From: Comamonadaceae bacterium
Lineage (GTDB): Bacteria; Pseudomonadota; Gammaproteobacteria; Burkholderiales; Burkholderiaceae_C
Length of the DNA stretch: 64,000 bases
Assembly (NCBI GenBank): GCA_947476465.1
Contig: CANJQN010000011.1
Span: forward strand, 41,361 to 105,360
Direction: 5' to 3'
In this document: positions 55,269 to 64,000 of the stretch, one piece after another
How positions within the stretch are numbered: position 1 is the stretch's first letter
How the letters are laid out: the number at the start of each line of letters is the position of its first letter
Made by a program: the position numbers and the translations under genes
Notes under the pieces: generated by a model
What the model was told of the DNA's origin: nothing
Database searches by the model: none
What the model saw: the letters and a program-made list of their open reading frames with translations, nothing else

Positions 55269-58241
55269 ATGAGCAAGACACTGGTCATCGCCGAGAAGCC
55301 ATCGGTCGCGCAGGACATCGTCCGTGCGCTCACCCCGGTCGCGGGCAAATTCGACAAGCACGACGAGTATTTCGAAAACGAGCGCTATGTGGTCACCAGC
55401 GCCGTCGGCCACCTGGTGGAGATCCAGGCGCCCGAAGAGTTCGACGTCAAGCGCGGCAAGTGGAGCTTCGCCCACCTGCCGGTCATCCCGCCGTACTTCG
55501 ACCTCAAGCCGGTCGACAAGACCAAGGGCCGCCTGAACGCCGTGGTCAAGCTGGCCAAGCGCAAGGACGTGACCGACCTGGTCAACGCCTGCGACGCCGG
55601 CCGCGAGGGCGAGCTGATCTTCCGGTTGATCGAGCAGTACGCCTTCGGCAACGAAGATGCCGCCGGCGCTCCGGCCAAGAACGCACGCAAGCCGGTCAAG
55701 CGCCTGTGGCTGCAGTCGATGACGCCGCAGGCCATCCGCGATGGCTTCGACAAGCTGCGCACGGACAAGCAGATGCAGGGCCTGGCCCACGCCGCGCGTT
55801 CGCGCTCGGAGGCCGACTGGCTGGTGGGCATCAACGGCACCCGCGCCATGACCGCCTTCAACTCGCGCGACGGCGGCTTTTTCCTCACCACTGTGGGCCG
55901 GGTGCAGACGCCGACCCTGGCGGTGGTGGTCGAGCGCGAGGAGCAGATCCGCAAGTTCGTCAGCCGCGACTACTGGGAAGTCCACGCCAGCTTCGCCGCG
56001 CAAGCCGGCGTCTACCCGGGCAAGTGGTTCGACCCCGACTTGCGCAAGAATGCCGACGACGCCGAGATCAAAGCCGACCGGGTGTGGTCGCAGCAGCAGG
56101 CCCAGGCCATCGCCGACGCCTGCCGCGGCAAGCCGGCCACCGTCACCGAGGAATCCAAGCCCACCACCTCGGCCTCGCCGCTGCTGTTCGATTTGACCTC
56201 CCTGCAGCGCGAGGCCAACGGCCGCTTCGGTTTTTCGGCCAAGACCACCCTGGCGCTGGCGCAAAGCCTGTACGAGCGGCACAAGGCCCTGACCTACCCG
56301 CGAACCGATTCGCGCCACCTGCCCGAGGACTACGTGCCGACGGTCAAGGACACCATGAAGATGCTGGCCGGCAGCGGCATGGCGCACCTGGCGCCGTTCG
56401 CCCGGCAGGCCGTCGACGGCAACTACGTCAAACCCACCAAGCGGATCTTCGACAACAGCAAGGTCAGCGACCACTTCGCCATCATCCCCACGCTGCAGGC
56501 GCCCAGCGGCCTGTCCGACGCCGAGCAAAAGCTCTACGACCTGGTGGTCAGGCGCTTCTTGTCCATCTTCTTTCCCAGCGCCGAGTTCATGGTCACCACC
56601 CGCATCAGCAAGGTGGCGCAGCACAGCTTTCGCACCGACGGCAAGGTCCTGGTCAAGCCGGGCTGGCTGGCGATCTGGGGCAAGGAAGCAGCGGCCGAAG
56701 TGGAGGACGCCAAGGAAGGCGACAAGGGCCAGAGCCTGGTGCCGGTGCAGCCCGGCGAGAAGCCGTTGGCCGAGCAGGTCGACCCCAAGGGCCTCAAGAC
56801 CCGCCCGCCCGCGCGTTACAGCGAAGCCACGTTGCTGGGCGCCATGGAAGGCGCCGGCAAGTTCATCGAGGACGACGAACTGCGCGAGGCCATGCAGGAA
56901 AAGGGCCTGGGCACGCCCGCCACGCGCGCGTCCATCATCGAAGGCCTGATCGCCGAAAAATACATGCTGCGCGAAGGCCGCGAGCTGATCCCCACCGCCA
57001 AGGCCTTCCAGCTGATGACGCTGCTGCGCGGCCTGGGCGTGGAGGAGCTGTCCAAGCCAGAGCTCACTGGCGAATGGGAATACAAGCTCGCGCAAATGGA
57101 AAAGGGCCAGCTCTCGCGCGAAGCCTTCATGCAGGAAATCGCCGAGATGACGCAGCGCATCGTCAAGAAGGCCAAGGAATACGACCGCGACACGGTGCCC
57201 GGCGACTACGCCACGCTGGCCACGCCCTGCCCCAATTGCGGCGGCGTGGTCAAGGAGAACTACCGCCGCTACACCTGCGCCGGCAAGTCCGGCTCGGGCG
57301 ATGACGCCTGTGGCTTCTCGTTCACCAAGATGCCCGCCGGCCGCGCCTTCGAGATGGCCGAGGTCGAGCAGTTCCTGCGCGACAAGCGCATCGGCCCGGT
57401 GGACGGCTTCCGCTCCAAGGCCGGCTGGCCCTTCAGCGCCGAGCTCGCGCTGAAGTTCAGCGAGGAGGACAAGAACTGGAAGCTCGAGTTTGACTTCGGC
57501 GACGAGGCCAACCCCTCCGAGACCGGCGAGCTGATCGACTTCAGCGCACAAGAGCCGCTGGGGCCCTGCCCCAAGTGCGCGGCGCGGGTGTTCGAGTTCG
57601 GCAAGAACTACCTGTGCGAGAAATCGGTTCCCACTGCGGCGCAGCCCACGCCCAGCTGCGACTTCAAGAGCGGCCAGATCATCCTGCAGCAGCCGGTCGA
57701 ACGCGAGCAGATGCACAAGTTGCTGGCGACCGGCAAAACCGACCTGCTGGACAAGTTCGTGTCGAGCCGCACCCGCCGATCGTTCAAGGCCTTCCTCAGC
57801 TGGGATGCCGAGGCCGGCAAGGTGAACTTCGAGTTCGAGCCGCGCACCAGCAAGTTCCCGCCACGCAAGGGCGCGGCGCCACGCCCCGCAGCCAGGGCCA
57901 CGGCCGTGGCGGCCAAGAAGGCAGCGCCCGCCAAGAAAGCGGTGCCGGCCAAGAGGGCCCCGGCCGCCAAGAAGGCGCCTGCGGCCAAGACACCGCGCAA
58001 GGCCCCAACCGGCGGGCTGCGCCCCAGCCCCGAGCTGGCCGCCGTGATCGGCAGCGAGCCGGTGGCCCGCACCCAGGTGATCAAGAAGCTGTGGGACTAC
58101 ATCAAGGCCCAGGGGCTGCAGGACGCCGCGAACAAGCGCGCCATCAACGCCGACGCCAAGCTGCGCCCGGTGTTCGGCAAAGACCAGGTGACCATGTTCG
58201 AGCTGGCGGGGATTGTCGGAAAGCATCTGAGCGCCGGTTGA
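55269..58241 (+). CDS. topB: DNA topoisomerase III with H1-like tail and SWIB domain
   Basis: A type IA topoisomerase of 990 residues that decatenates and relaxes DNA. The TOPRIM domain opens with SKTLVIAEKPSVAQDIVRAL and has NACDAGREGELIF (metal site). The catalytic tyrosine is about residue 343 in LTYPRTDSRHLPED. After the core come zinc-ribbon-like repeats (CPNCGG..., CPKCAAR...). Residues about 877-912 are Lys/Ala/Pro repeats like histone H1 tails, and the end (about 914-988, RPSPELAAVIGSEPVARTQV to MFELAGIVGKHL) is a SWIB/MDM2-type domain. ATG 55269 gives the normal N-terminus. The SWIB-bearing form is known in betaproteobacteria. Confidence 0.95.
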   Translation: MSKTLVIAEKPSVAQDIVRALTPVAGKFDKHDEYFENERYVVTSAVGHLVEIQAPEEFDVKRGKWSFAHLPVIPPYFDLKPVDKTKGRLNAVVKLAKRKDVTDLVNACDAGREGELIFRLIEQYAFGNEDAAGAPAKNARKPVKRLWLQSMTPQAIRDGFDKLRTDKQMQGLAHAARSRSEADWLVGINGTRAMTAFNSRDGGFFLTTVGRVQTPTLAVVVEREEQIRKFVSRDYWEVHASFAAQAGVYPGKWFDPDLRKNADDAEIKADRVWSQQQAQAIADACRGKPATVTEESKPTTSASPLLFDLTSLQREANGRFGFSAKTTLALAQSLYERHKALTYPRTDSRHLPEDYVPTVKDTMKMLAGSGMAHLAPFARQAVDGNYVKPTKRIFDNSKVSDHFAIIPTLQAPSGLSDAEQKLYDLVVRRFLSIFFPSAEFMVTTRISKVAQHSFRTDGKVLVKPGWLAIWGKEAAAEVEDAKEGDKGQSLVPVQPGEKPLAEQVDPKGLKTRPPARYSEATLLGAMEGAGKFIEDDELREAMQEKGLGTPATRASIIEGLIAEKYMLREGRELIPTAKAFQLMTLLRGLGVEELSKPELTGEWEYKLAQMEKGQLSREAFMQEIAEMTQRIVKKAKEYDRDTVPGDYATLATPCPNCGGVVKENYRRYTCAGKSGSGDDACGFSFTKMPAGRAFEMAEVEQFLRDKRIGPVDGFRSKAGWPFSAELALKFSEEDKNWKLEFDFGDEANPSETGELIDFSAQEPLGPCPKCAARVFEFGKNYLCEKSVPTAAQPTPSCDFKSGQIILQQPVEREQMHKLLATGKTDLLDKFVSSRTRRSFKAFLSWDAEAGKVNFEFEPRTSKFPPRKGAAPRPAARATAVAAKKAAPAKKAVPAKRAPAAKKAPAAKTPRKAPTGGLRPSPELAAVIGSEPVARTQVIKKLWDYIKAQGLQDAANKRAINADAKLRPVFGKDQVTMFELAGIVGKHLSAG

Positions 58242-58256
58242 ACGACGCGGTGTGAC

Positions 58257-58277
58257 GGAAACCGCCCGCGCGGTTCC
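58257..58277. terminator. Hairpin after topB
   Basis: GGAA-CCGC and GCGG-TTCC pair over eight bases with one bulged A and a 4-base loop, 16 bases after the topB stop. No T-run follows. Confidence 0.4.
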
Positions 58278-58369
58278 GGCCGTCGCCGTCGCTCATCTGA
58301 CGTCTGCCGCCCGTCAGCCAGGCGCCCGCCCTTGGCGCCTACGATCGCGCTCCCCCACAGGAGACGCGA

Positions 58370-58813
58370 ATGTCCGCACGCACCCCGCTCCACGACCTGT
58401 GCACCGCGCTCAGCCAGGCCCTGGATGTCCCTCAGCCGCCGCTGCGGTCGCAGGCAGGCAAGCCCCAGGGCTTTCGCCTTCGCATCGACGCGGACTGCGA
58501 GATCAACTTTGCCCAGATGCCGGGCGACCCCGATGACCTGGCCTACGCGCTGATCGATCTCGCGGCGGCCGACACGGCGGCGTGCAACACCTTGCTTCAG
58601 GCCAACTTCCTGGCCGCCGGCTTGGGCGGCCCGGTCTACAGCCGCAACCCCGCCAACGGCCATGCGCTGCTGCAGTCGGCGCTTCGTCTGGGCGCCAGCG
58701 ATACCGCCACGCTGCTGGCGTCGCTGCGGGAGATGGCTGCGGCGGCCGGCCAGTGGCGCGCCGAGGCCACTCGCACCGCCCACGCGGATGCCGCCACCTT
58801 CCAGCGCGCCTGA
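58370..58813 (+). CDS. CesT-family type III secretion chaperone
   Basis: A 147-residue protein with class I chaperone layout: helix PLHDLCTALSQALDV, strands FRLRIDADCEINFAQM, helix AACNTLLQANFLAAGL, then SRNPANGHALLQSALRLG and a C-terminal helix DTATLLASLREMAAAAGQW. An AGGAGA ribosome site precedes ATG 58370. It is followed after 29 bases by a 575-residue unrecognised protein, which is probably its client. The arrangement repeats that of the minus-strand locus at 49694-51198. Confidence 0.75.
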   Translation: MSARTPLHDLCTALSQALDVPQPPLRSQAGKPQGFRLRIDADCEINFAQMPGDPDDLAYALIDLAAADTAACNTLLQANFLAAGLGGPVYSRNPANGHALLQSALRLGASDTATLLASLREMAAAAGQWRAEATRTAHADAATFQRA

Positions 58814-58842
58814 ACCACCCACCGCACACCCGGAGCTGCGAC

Positions 58843-60570
58843 ATGCAAGGCCTGAGATCACTGTTTTGCTGCGGTTCGCGCGCCCACCAACGTACGAACG
58901 AGCCCGTCGACGTCAATGTGTCCGCGGCCCCGGAGGACGCGCTGCGGCCTCACGGCCCCCCGCCCGCCCCACCACCGGCTGCAGTCGGGCTGAACGACGG
59001 GTTGGACGAGTCGGTGGCCGAAGGGATGTTCATGCGGGAGGCGTTCAGCAACCAGCGCGCGCAGGAGCCGGTGAGCCGCTCCGAGACACCGCCGCCCGAC
59101 CAGGACATCGAGGACGTCTCGCCGGTCGTCCCTCCGGGCGGACGTTGGCGCACCTTCGTCAATTGCAGCGACGCCGGCGTGCAAGCGGCGTTCCGTGACG
59201 GCATCTCCGTCACCTTGTCCGGCGGACTGGCGCTGCTGGCACGGGCCGCGGCAATGATGGGTGCGGCCCAATCTCGCGGCGCGGCGATTGCTGTCGGGCT
59301 GGGGGCCACGGCGGGCGCGGTTGGGATGCTCACGGCCTTCTGGCCCAGGGCCGTCACGCTGATCCTCGAGCCGACAAGCTTGCGGGAATCGGCCGGCGCG
59401 CGGCGGTTCGTCATGGCGCTGCCATTCCTGGCGCTCGGTGCGGCCCTGGCGGCAACGCCGGACGAGGACGACAACACCAAGGTCACGATCGCCGCGCTCG
59501 CGCTGGCTCGCCAGTTGGCGGCGCTGATGCGCGACACCTTCACCCAGACGCAGGCCGGCGCGTGGGGAGGCATCGAGGCCTGCACCGCCGACGGTGATGG
59601 GTTGACCCACGAGCAGGCCCGTGCGCTCCAGGTGCGGCGCGCGGCCGTCGCGGCCGTCGTCTACACCACGATGTGCTGGTTCATTCTCAATCAGGGCGCC
59701 GATCTGCTGGCCGAGGGTTTGACGCCGGTCACGGACGGCATGAAGGAGGACGTGCGCGCGGGCTTCCCGAGCCCTGGCTGGCCGCTCAATGAGCGCGGTG
59801 AAACCGTCACCCAAGTCCTGGCCCGCACGAGCTTCCCGTTCAACGTCGTCGACATCGCGAGCCGGACCCTCCTGGGCGTGGTTCTTGAGACCTTCGACGG
59901 CTACAACTCAGGCGGCCTGGCGCCGGCCGTGGCCGCGCTTAGCCTGGGGCTGCGGTTTCGCTACAAGCGGGGCGTGGGCCCCTCGGCCCTACGCGCCAAC
60001 TGGTCCAGCTGCAAGGCGGCGGCGACATGGCAGCGGATCCTGAACAACACGTCCATGCGCATGGGCTTCGGCATGGGCACCGACATCTCCACGGCGGTCG
60101 GGCTTCGCGAACCGGCCGGCACGCGATGGCGAATCGGGGCCCGCGAGGCGACCGCCATCCTCAACGGTCTGACCGAGCCACGGTCCTACGTGATCGAACG
60201 CGGCGTCAACGCTGGCGCCCTGGTGGAACGCCGGCGCAGGGCGCAGGCCGATGCCGCCACCGACGCGGCGGCGCAGGAGGCCCAGGGCGAGCATGTCGTT
60301 TCGGTGATTGCTGAGGAAGTCGAACTGGCGGTGCGCAGCGAGAGAAAGTCAGATCCGGCGGGCCCACGGCCGCCCTCCCCCCGGACGATGGCTCAGATCG
60401 AGTCGACCCTGCACAAGCAGACTCATAGGCTGGTCAAGGGGGGGGAGTATCCCAAGGGGCGTCCGGAGCGGCCCCTGCGAGAGGCGCAGTCGCCGACGCA
60501 ACGCGTGACCTACACCATCGGATCCAACGACAGCGTGGCAGTGATCGGGCCCGCCACCTCGCGCCGGTGA
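58843..60570 (+). CDS. Candidate type III secreted effector with membrane segments
   Basis: I do not recognise this 575-residue protein. The start MQGLRSLFCCGSRAH shares MQGL with the Cys-rich candidate at 49694 and has a CC pair that might be acylated in a host cell. Residues 15-110 are Pro/Ala/Glu-rich and probably disordered. The middle contains hydrophobic stretches (around 125-165, 187-203 and 265-285) that may insert in membranes, the second followed by an acidic TPDEDDNTK. The last 120 residues are charged and basic. GGAG (58832-58835) precedes ATG 58843. The gene follows a CesT-like chaperone, the main support for secretion. A structural or translocator role is possible. Confidence 0.6.
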   Translation: MQGLRSLFCCGSRAHQRTNEPVDVNVSAAPEDALRPHGPPPAPPPAAVGLNDGLDESVAEGMFMREAFSNQRAQEPVSRSETPPPDQDIEDVSPVVPPGGRWRTFVNCSDAGVQAAFRDGISVTLSGGLALLARAAAMMGAAQSRGAAIAVGLGATAGAVGMLTAFWPRAVTLILEPTSLRESAGARRFVMALPFLALGAALAATPDEDDNTKVTIAALALARQLAALMRDTFTQTQAGAWGGIEACTADGDGLTHEQARALQVRRAAVAAVVYTTMCWFILNQGADLLAEGLTPVTDGMKEDVRAGFPSPGWPLNERGETVTQVLARTSFPFNVVDIASRTLLGVVLETFDGYNSGGLAPAVAALSLGLRFRYKRGVGPSALRANWSSCKAAATWQRILNNTSMRMGFGMGTDISTAVGLREPAGTRWRIGAREATAILNGLTEPRSYVIERGVNAGALVERRRRAQADAATDAAAQEAQGEHVVSVIAEEVELAVRSERKSDPAGPRPPSPRTMAQIESTLHKQTHRLVKGGEYPKGRPERPLREAQSPTQRVTYTIGSNDSVAVIGPATSRR

Positions 60571-60668
60571 GGCAGGGCGGCCACCGGTGCGCAACCGGCC
60601 AACTGACACAAGGGTTGAAACAACGCGGACTCGTCCAGCGCGGACGCCGCGCGGCCGCGCCGTCCGGG

Positions 60669-61304
60669 TCAGGCCGTTTCGGCCTGTGACAGCGCCTGCC
60701 GCACCACCTCGGCGTCCAGCCCGTACATCTGGGCGAACTCGTCGACCGTGCGGCCGCTCGCGCGGAACGCGCGCAGCAGCGCCTCGCGCCTAGCCGCCTG
60801 TTCGGCCAGCTCGGCGAAGGCTTCGTCCAGCAGCGCCAGCGCCACCGGCTCCTGGGTGCGAATCCGCTCCATGTAGGCCTCGCGCGACAGGCCGCTGGCT
60901 TCGATGGCCTGCACCAGCCGCGCCCGCGCCCAGGCGCGGGCCTCGTCGGCGCCGCGCGGCTGGCGCCGGCGCATCACTTCCATGATGGCGTGCTGCACAT
61001 GCTCGGGCGCGGCCGGCTCGACCGGCTGGCCGTCGAGGTCGTGCCGCGCATCGCCGCTGGCCACCGCCTCAAGATAGCGGGTAGAGCGCACATGCTGGGC
61101 CAGCGCCTGCTTGAGTTCCTGCTTGTCCAGGGCATCCGGATGCCGGGCGACCAGGTCCTCGAAGATGCCGACCTTCAGGGGGCGAAAGCGCGCCCCGAAC
61201 AGGCGGGGATGCAATTCCCACAGACGGTGCAGCAGCGGATGCACCTCCCTGGGGGGCCGCGCGTCACGGCCGCGGCGGGTATTCGGTTCTTTGGTTTCGC
61301 TCAT
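60669..61304 (-). CDS. proQ: ProQ/FinO-family RNA chaperone
   Basis: A 211-residue RNA-binding protein. The FinO/ProQ domain (about residues 20-115) shows HPLLHRLWELHPRLFGARFRPLKVGIFEDL and LKQALAQHVRSTRYLEAVASGDARHDLDG, typical of the family. The C-terminal half is helical and Ala/Arg-rich. Such proteins bind structured sRNAs and mRNA 3' ends. I chose ATG 61304 (MSETKEP). It is divergent from the SlyD-like gene with 40 bases between starts, and faces the effector gene at its 3' end. Confidence 0.92.
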   Translation of the reverse strand: MSETKEPNTRRGRDARPPREVHPLLHRLWELHPRLFGARFRPLKVGIFEDLVARHPDALDKQELKQALAQHVRSTRYLEAVASGDARHDLDGQPVEPAAPEHVQHAIMEVMRRRQPRGADEARAWARARLVQAIEASGLSREAYMERIRTQEPVALALLDEAFAELAEQAARREALLRAFRASGRTVDEFAQMYGLDAEVVRQALSQAETA

Positions 61305-61344
61305 TGGCAGCGACTGTAGCCCGGAGACGGGCAAAATCGGGGGC

Positions 61345-61821
61345 ATGAAGATCGAAAAAAACACCGTGGTGACGATGCGCTGCCGCATCGCCGACGACAA
61401 GGGCCAGCTGATCCAGGACGGCAAGGCGCCGATGGTGTACCTGCATGGCGGCTACGACAACACCTTTCCCAAGATCGAGGAGGCCCTGCAAGGCCTGGAG
61501 GCCGGCGCCGAGCTCACGCTGGCGCTGACCCCCACCGACGCCTTCGGCGAGCTCGATGAATCCCTGCGCCGCACCCTGGCCAAGCGCGACTTTCCCCCGG
61601 GGGTCAAGGTCGGCGGCCAGCTGGAGCTGCCCGGCCCCGGCGGCGAGCCCCATCCCTTCACCGTGGTGAAGATCAAGGGCGACCAGGTGCTGCTGGATGG
61701 CAACCACCCGCTGGCCGGGCGCACGCTCAAGCTGGCGATCAAGGTGACGGGTGTGCGCGCGGCCAGCGGCGAGGAAATCACCCACCGGCATGTGCATGGT
61801 GAGCATGGGCACCACCACTGA
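61345..61821 (+). CDS. slyD: SlyD-like FKBP-type peptidyl-prolyl isomerase
   Basis: A 158-residue FKBP-type cis-trans prolyl isomerase and chaperone. MKIEKNTVVTMRCRIADDKG, the YLHGGYDNTFPKIEEALQGLEAG stretch (the FKBP catalytic rim) and the inserted flap (TPTDAFGELDESL to DGNHPLAGRTL) match SlyD. The tail ends THRHVHGEHGHHH, a short metal-binding His-rich end. An inserted PGPGGEPHPF loop is slightly unusual. It probably helps nickel or general protein folding. Confidence 0.93.
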   Translation: MKIEKNTVVTMRCRIADDKGQLIQDGKAPMVYLHGGYDNTFPKIEEALQGLEAGAELTLALTPTDAFGELDESLRRTLAKRDFPPGVKVGGQLELPGPGGEPHPFTVVKIKGDQVLLDGNHPLAGRTLKLAIKVTGVRAASGEEITHRHVHGEHGHHH

Positions 61822-61885
61822 ACGTCGCGCCGGGAGGCTTAGGTCCCCCGAGCAGGTGTCGCGCCGGTTCAACCGCGCTCCTGGT

Positions 61886-61985
61886 TCCCCGCCTTCGCGG
61901 GGATGACGAGAAGTTATTCCGGACACCAGTGCGCCTTCACGGGGATGACAAAATTCTCGTCATTCCCGCGTCGGCGGGAATCCAG
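61886..61985. repeat. Degenerate cluster of GGGGATGAC-type palindromic repeats
   Basis: TTCCCCGCC...GCGGGGATGACGAGAA, then CGCCTTCACGGGGATGACAAAATTCTCGTCATTCCCGCG...CGGGAATCCAG: three half-copies of the repeat also found at 19168-19229, with hairpin cores at 61887-61902 and 61961-61981. The 279-base gap between slyD and gap (61822-62100) holds these and nothing else recognised. Confidence 0.75.
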
Positions 61986-62100
61986 AAGCGCGGTCGGCTC
62001 GGCGCGCCGGGGCCGGTCGCCCACGCACAGTCAACCGGCCGCCAGCGCCGCCTTGGCGGGGGTGGCAGGGGATCCAGCCAACGGTGGGGTCGGCGACAGC

Positions 62101-63190
<1,090 letters not shown>

Positions 63191-63236
63191 CGTTGGTTGT
63201 TTGCCACCTCGGCGTTACTCGTTTGCCAGCTTGGCG

Positions 63237-64000
63237 TTACTTGGCGGCCAGCACGGCGCGCACCGTGTCCGCGACGTTCTCGGGCGTAAAGCCAAAGTGC
63301 TTGAACAATACGTTGGCCGGGGCCGATTCACCGTAGGTGTCGATGCCCACCACGGCGGCACAGCCGTACTTCCACCAGGAGTCGGTCACACCCATTTCCA
63401 CGGCAATGCGCGGGATACCGCGCGGCAGCACGGCTTCCTTGTAGGCAAGCGCCTGGCGGTCGAAGGCGCTGGTGCTGGGCATGGAGACCACGCGCACGGC
63501 CAGGCCGTCGGCAGCGAGTAGCTCTTGGGCCTTGAGCGCCAGCTGCACCTCGGAGCCGGTGGCGATGATCACGGCCTGGGGCTTGCGGCGGGCCATGCCC
63601 ACCTCGGCCGGATCGGCCAGCACGTAGGCGCCGCGGCTGATCTCGCCCAGGTCGGCCTTGGGTGCGTACGGCAGGTTCTGGCGCGACAGCAGCAGGGCGG
63701 TCGGGCGGGCTTTGTTCTCCAGCGCCACGGCCCAGGCGACGGCGGTCTCGGCCGTGTCGCAGGGGCGCCAGACGTCCAGGTTGGGGATCAGGCGCAGGCT
63801 GGCGGCATGCTCGACCGACTGGTGCGTGGGGCCATCCTCGCCCAGGCCGATGGAGTCGTGCGTGAAGACGTGGATGATGCGCTGCTTCATCAGCGCGGCC
63901 ATGCGGATCGCGTTGCGGCTGTAGTCGCTGAAGGTCAGGAAGGTGCCGCCATAGGGGATGAAGCCGCCATGCAGCGCCACGCCGTTCATGATGGCGGCCA
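63237..64000 (-). CDS. tkt: Transketolase, C-terminal part (5' end beyond window)
   Basis: Transketolase moves two-carbon units in the pentose phosphate pathway using thiamine diphosphate. About 254 C-terminal residues are visible out of roughly 660-680. FTHDSIGLGEDGPTHQSVEHA is the pyrimidine-domain signature; SRQNLP and ATGSEVQLAL mark the C-terminal domain, and VGIDTYGESAPANVLFKHFGFT is the usual ending. The frame is open to base 64000. Confidence 0.96.
   Translation of the reverse strand, partial: AAIMNGVALHGGFIPYGGTFLTFSDYSRNAIRMAALMKQRIIHVFTHDSIGLGEDGPTHQSVEHAASLRLIPNLDVWRPCDTAETAVAWAVALENKARPTALLLSRQNLPYAPKADLGEISRGAYVLADPAEVGMARRKPQAVIIATGSEVQLALKAQELLAADGLAVRVVSMPSTSAFDRQALAYKEAVLPRGIPRIAVEMGVTDSWWKYGCAAVVGIDTYGESAPANVLFKHFGFTPENVADTVRAVLAAK

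Noticed and set aside
54609..58226. A 1205-codon open frame antisense to topB
   Set aside because: Only its last 178 codons show a real domain (SET). The rest mirrors topB in high-GC sequence and has low-complexity composition.
58240..58370. PIP or hrpII box (TTCG repeats) upstream of the second chaperone gene
   Set aside because: No properly spaced TTCG pair was seen in the interval.

Overview
The window is a high-GC bacterial chromosome segment, densely coded on both strands, with the gene content of the betaproteobacterial order Burkholderiales, most likely family Comamonadaceae. Supporting signs are the recX-recA / sucCD / TerC / pilA / PglL / TfpX / moaC neighbourhood, a DUF3717-DUF1289 protein, a short type 2 ArgC, a topoisomerase III with a Lys/Ala-rich tail and SWIB domain, and TACAAT-type -10 boxes close to start codons. 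The taxonomic call is inference from gene order and protein style; no 16S gene is present.

Layout. 1-5.9 kb: the 3' part of glnE, an OpgB-like phosphoglycerol transferase, rfaE2 and a ferritin-like protein, then a secreted glutathione peroxidase. 6-16.4 kb: a surface-glycan cluster. A tightly overlapping minus-strand operon makes a CDP-activated 6-deoxy, apparently C-methylated sugar (rfbF, rfbG, RmlC-like epimerase, C-methyltransferase, reductase), followed by a CmcI-like protein, a Wzx-type flippase and a GT2 enzyme, and flanked by two GT4 genes. 16.4-25.1 kb: housekeeping and mixed genes (GST, purB, yaeQ, DUF3717/DUF1289, holin-like, bepA, moaC, sulfatase-like, epoxide hydrolase). 25.1-33.6 kb: a type IV pilin locus with probable O-glycosylation genes (TfpX/Z, PglL, GT4s, a membrane protein split over two reading frames, a GT2, and pilA with a sigma-54 promoter). 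33.7-42.8 kb: a six-gene signalling operon (CHASE2 Ser/Thr kinase, PP2C phosphatase, FHA protein, CHASE2 adenylyl cyclase, metallo-phosphodiesterase, GspE/PilB-type ATPase). 43-49.1 kb: TerC with a highly structured leader, sucDC, argC, three very large hairpins, recX, recA. 49.2-60.6 kb: MarR regulator, two candidate type III effector/CesT chaperone loci, a two-component system, birA, a SET-domain protein divergent from topB. 60.7-64 kb: ProQ-like, SlyD-like, gap and the 3' part of tkt.

How the parts may work together. The pilin, its sigma-54 promoter, the PglL-type ligase, several glycosyltransferases and the adjacent signalling operon ending in a secretion/pilus ATPase suggest a regulated, glycosylated surface pilus. 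The CDP-sugar operon would feed another glycan (O-antigen or capsule). The two effector/chaperone loci imply a type III secretion apparatus elsewhere in the genome. No rRNA, tRNA, CRISPR array, insertion sequence or integrase was recognised. Most promising for follow-up: the kinase/cyclase/ATPase operon, the CesT-associated candidate effectors, the triple hairpin array between argC and recX, the SET / TopIII-SWIB pair, the TerC leader structure, and the CDP-C-methyl-sugar cassette.
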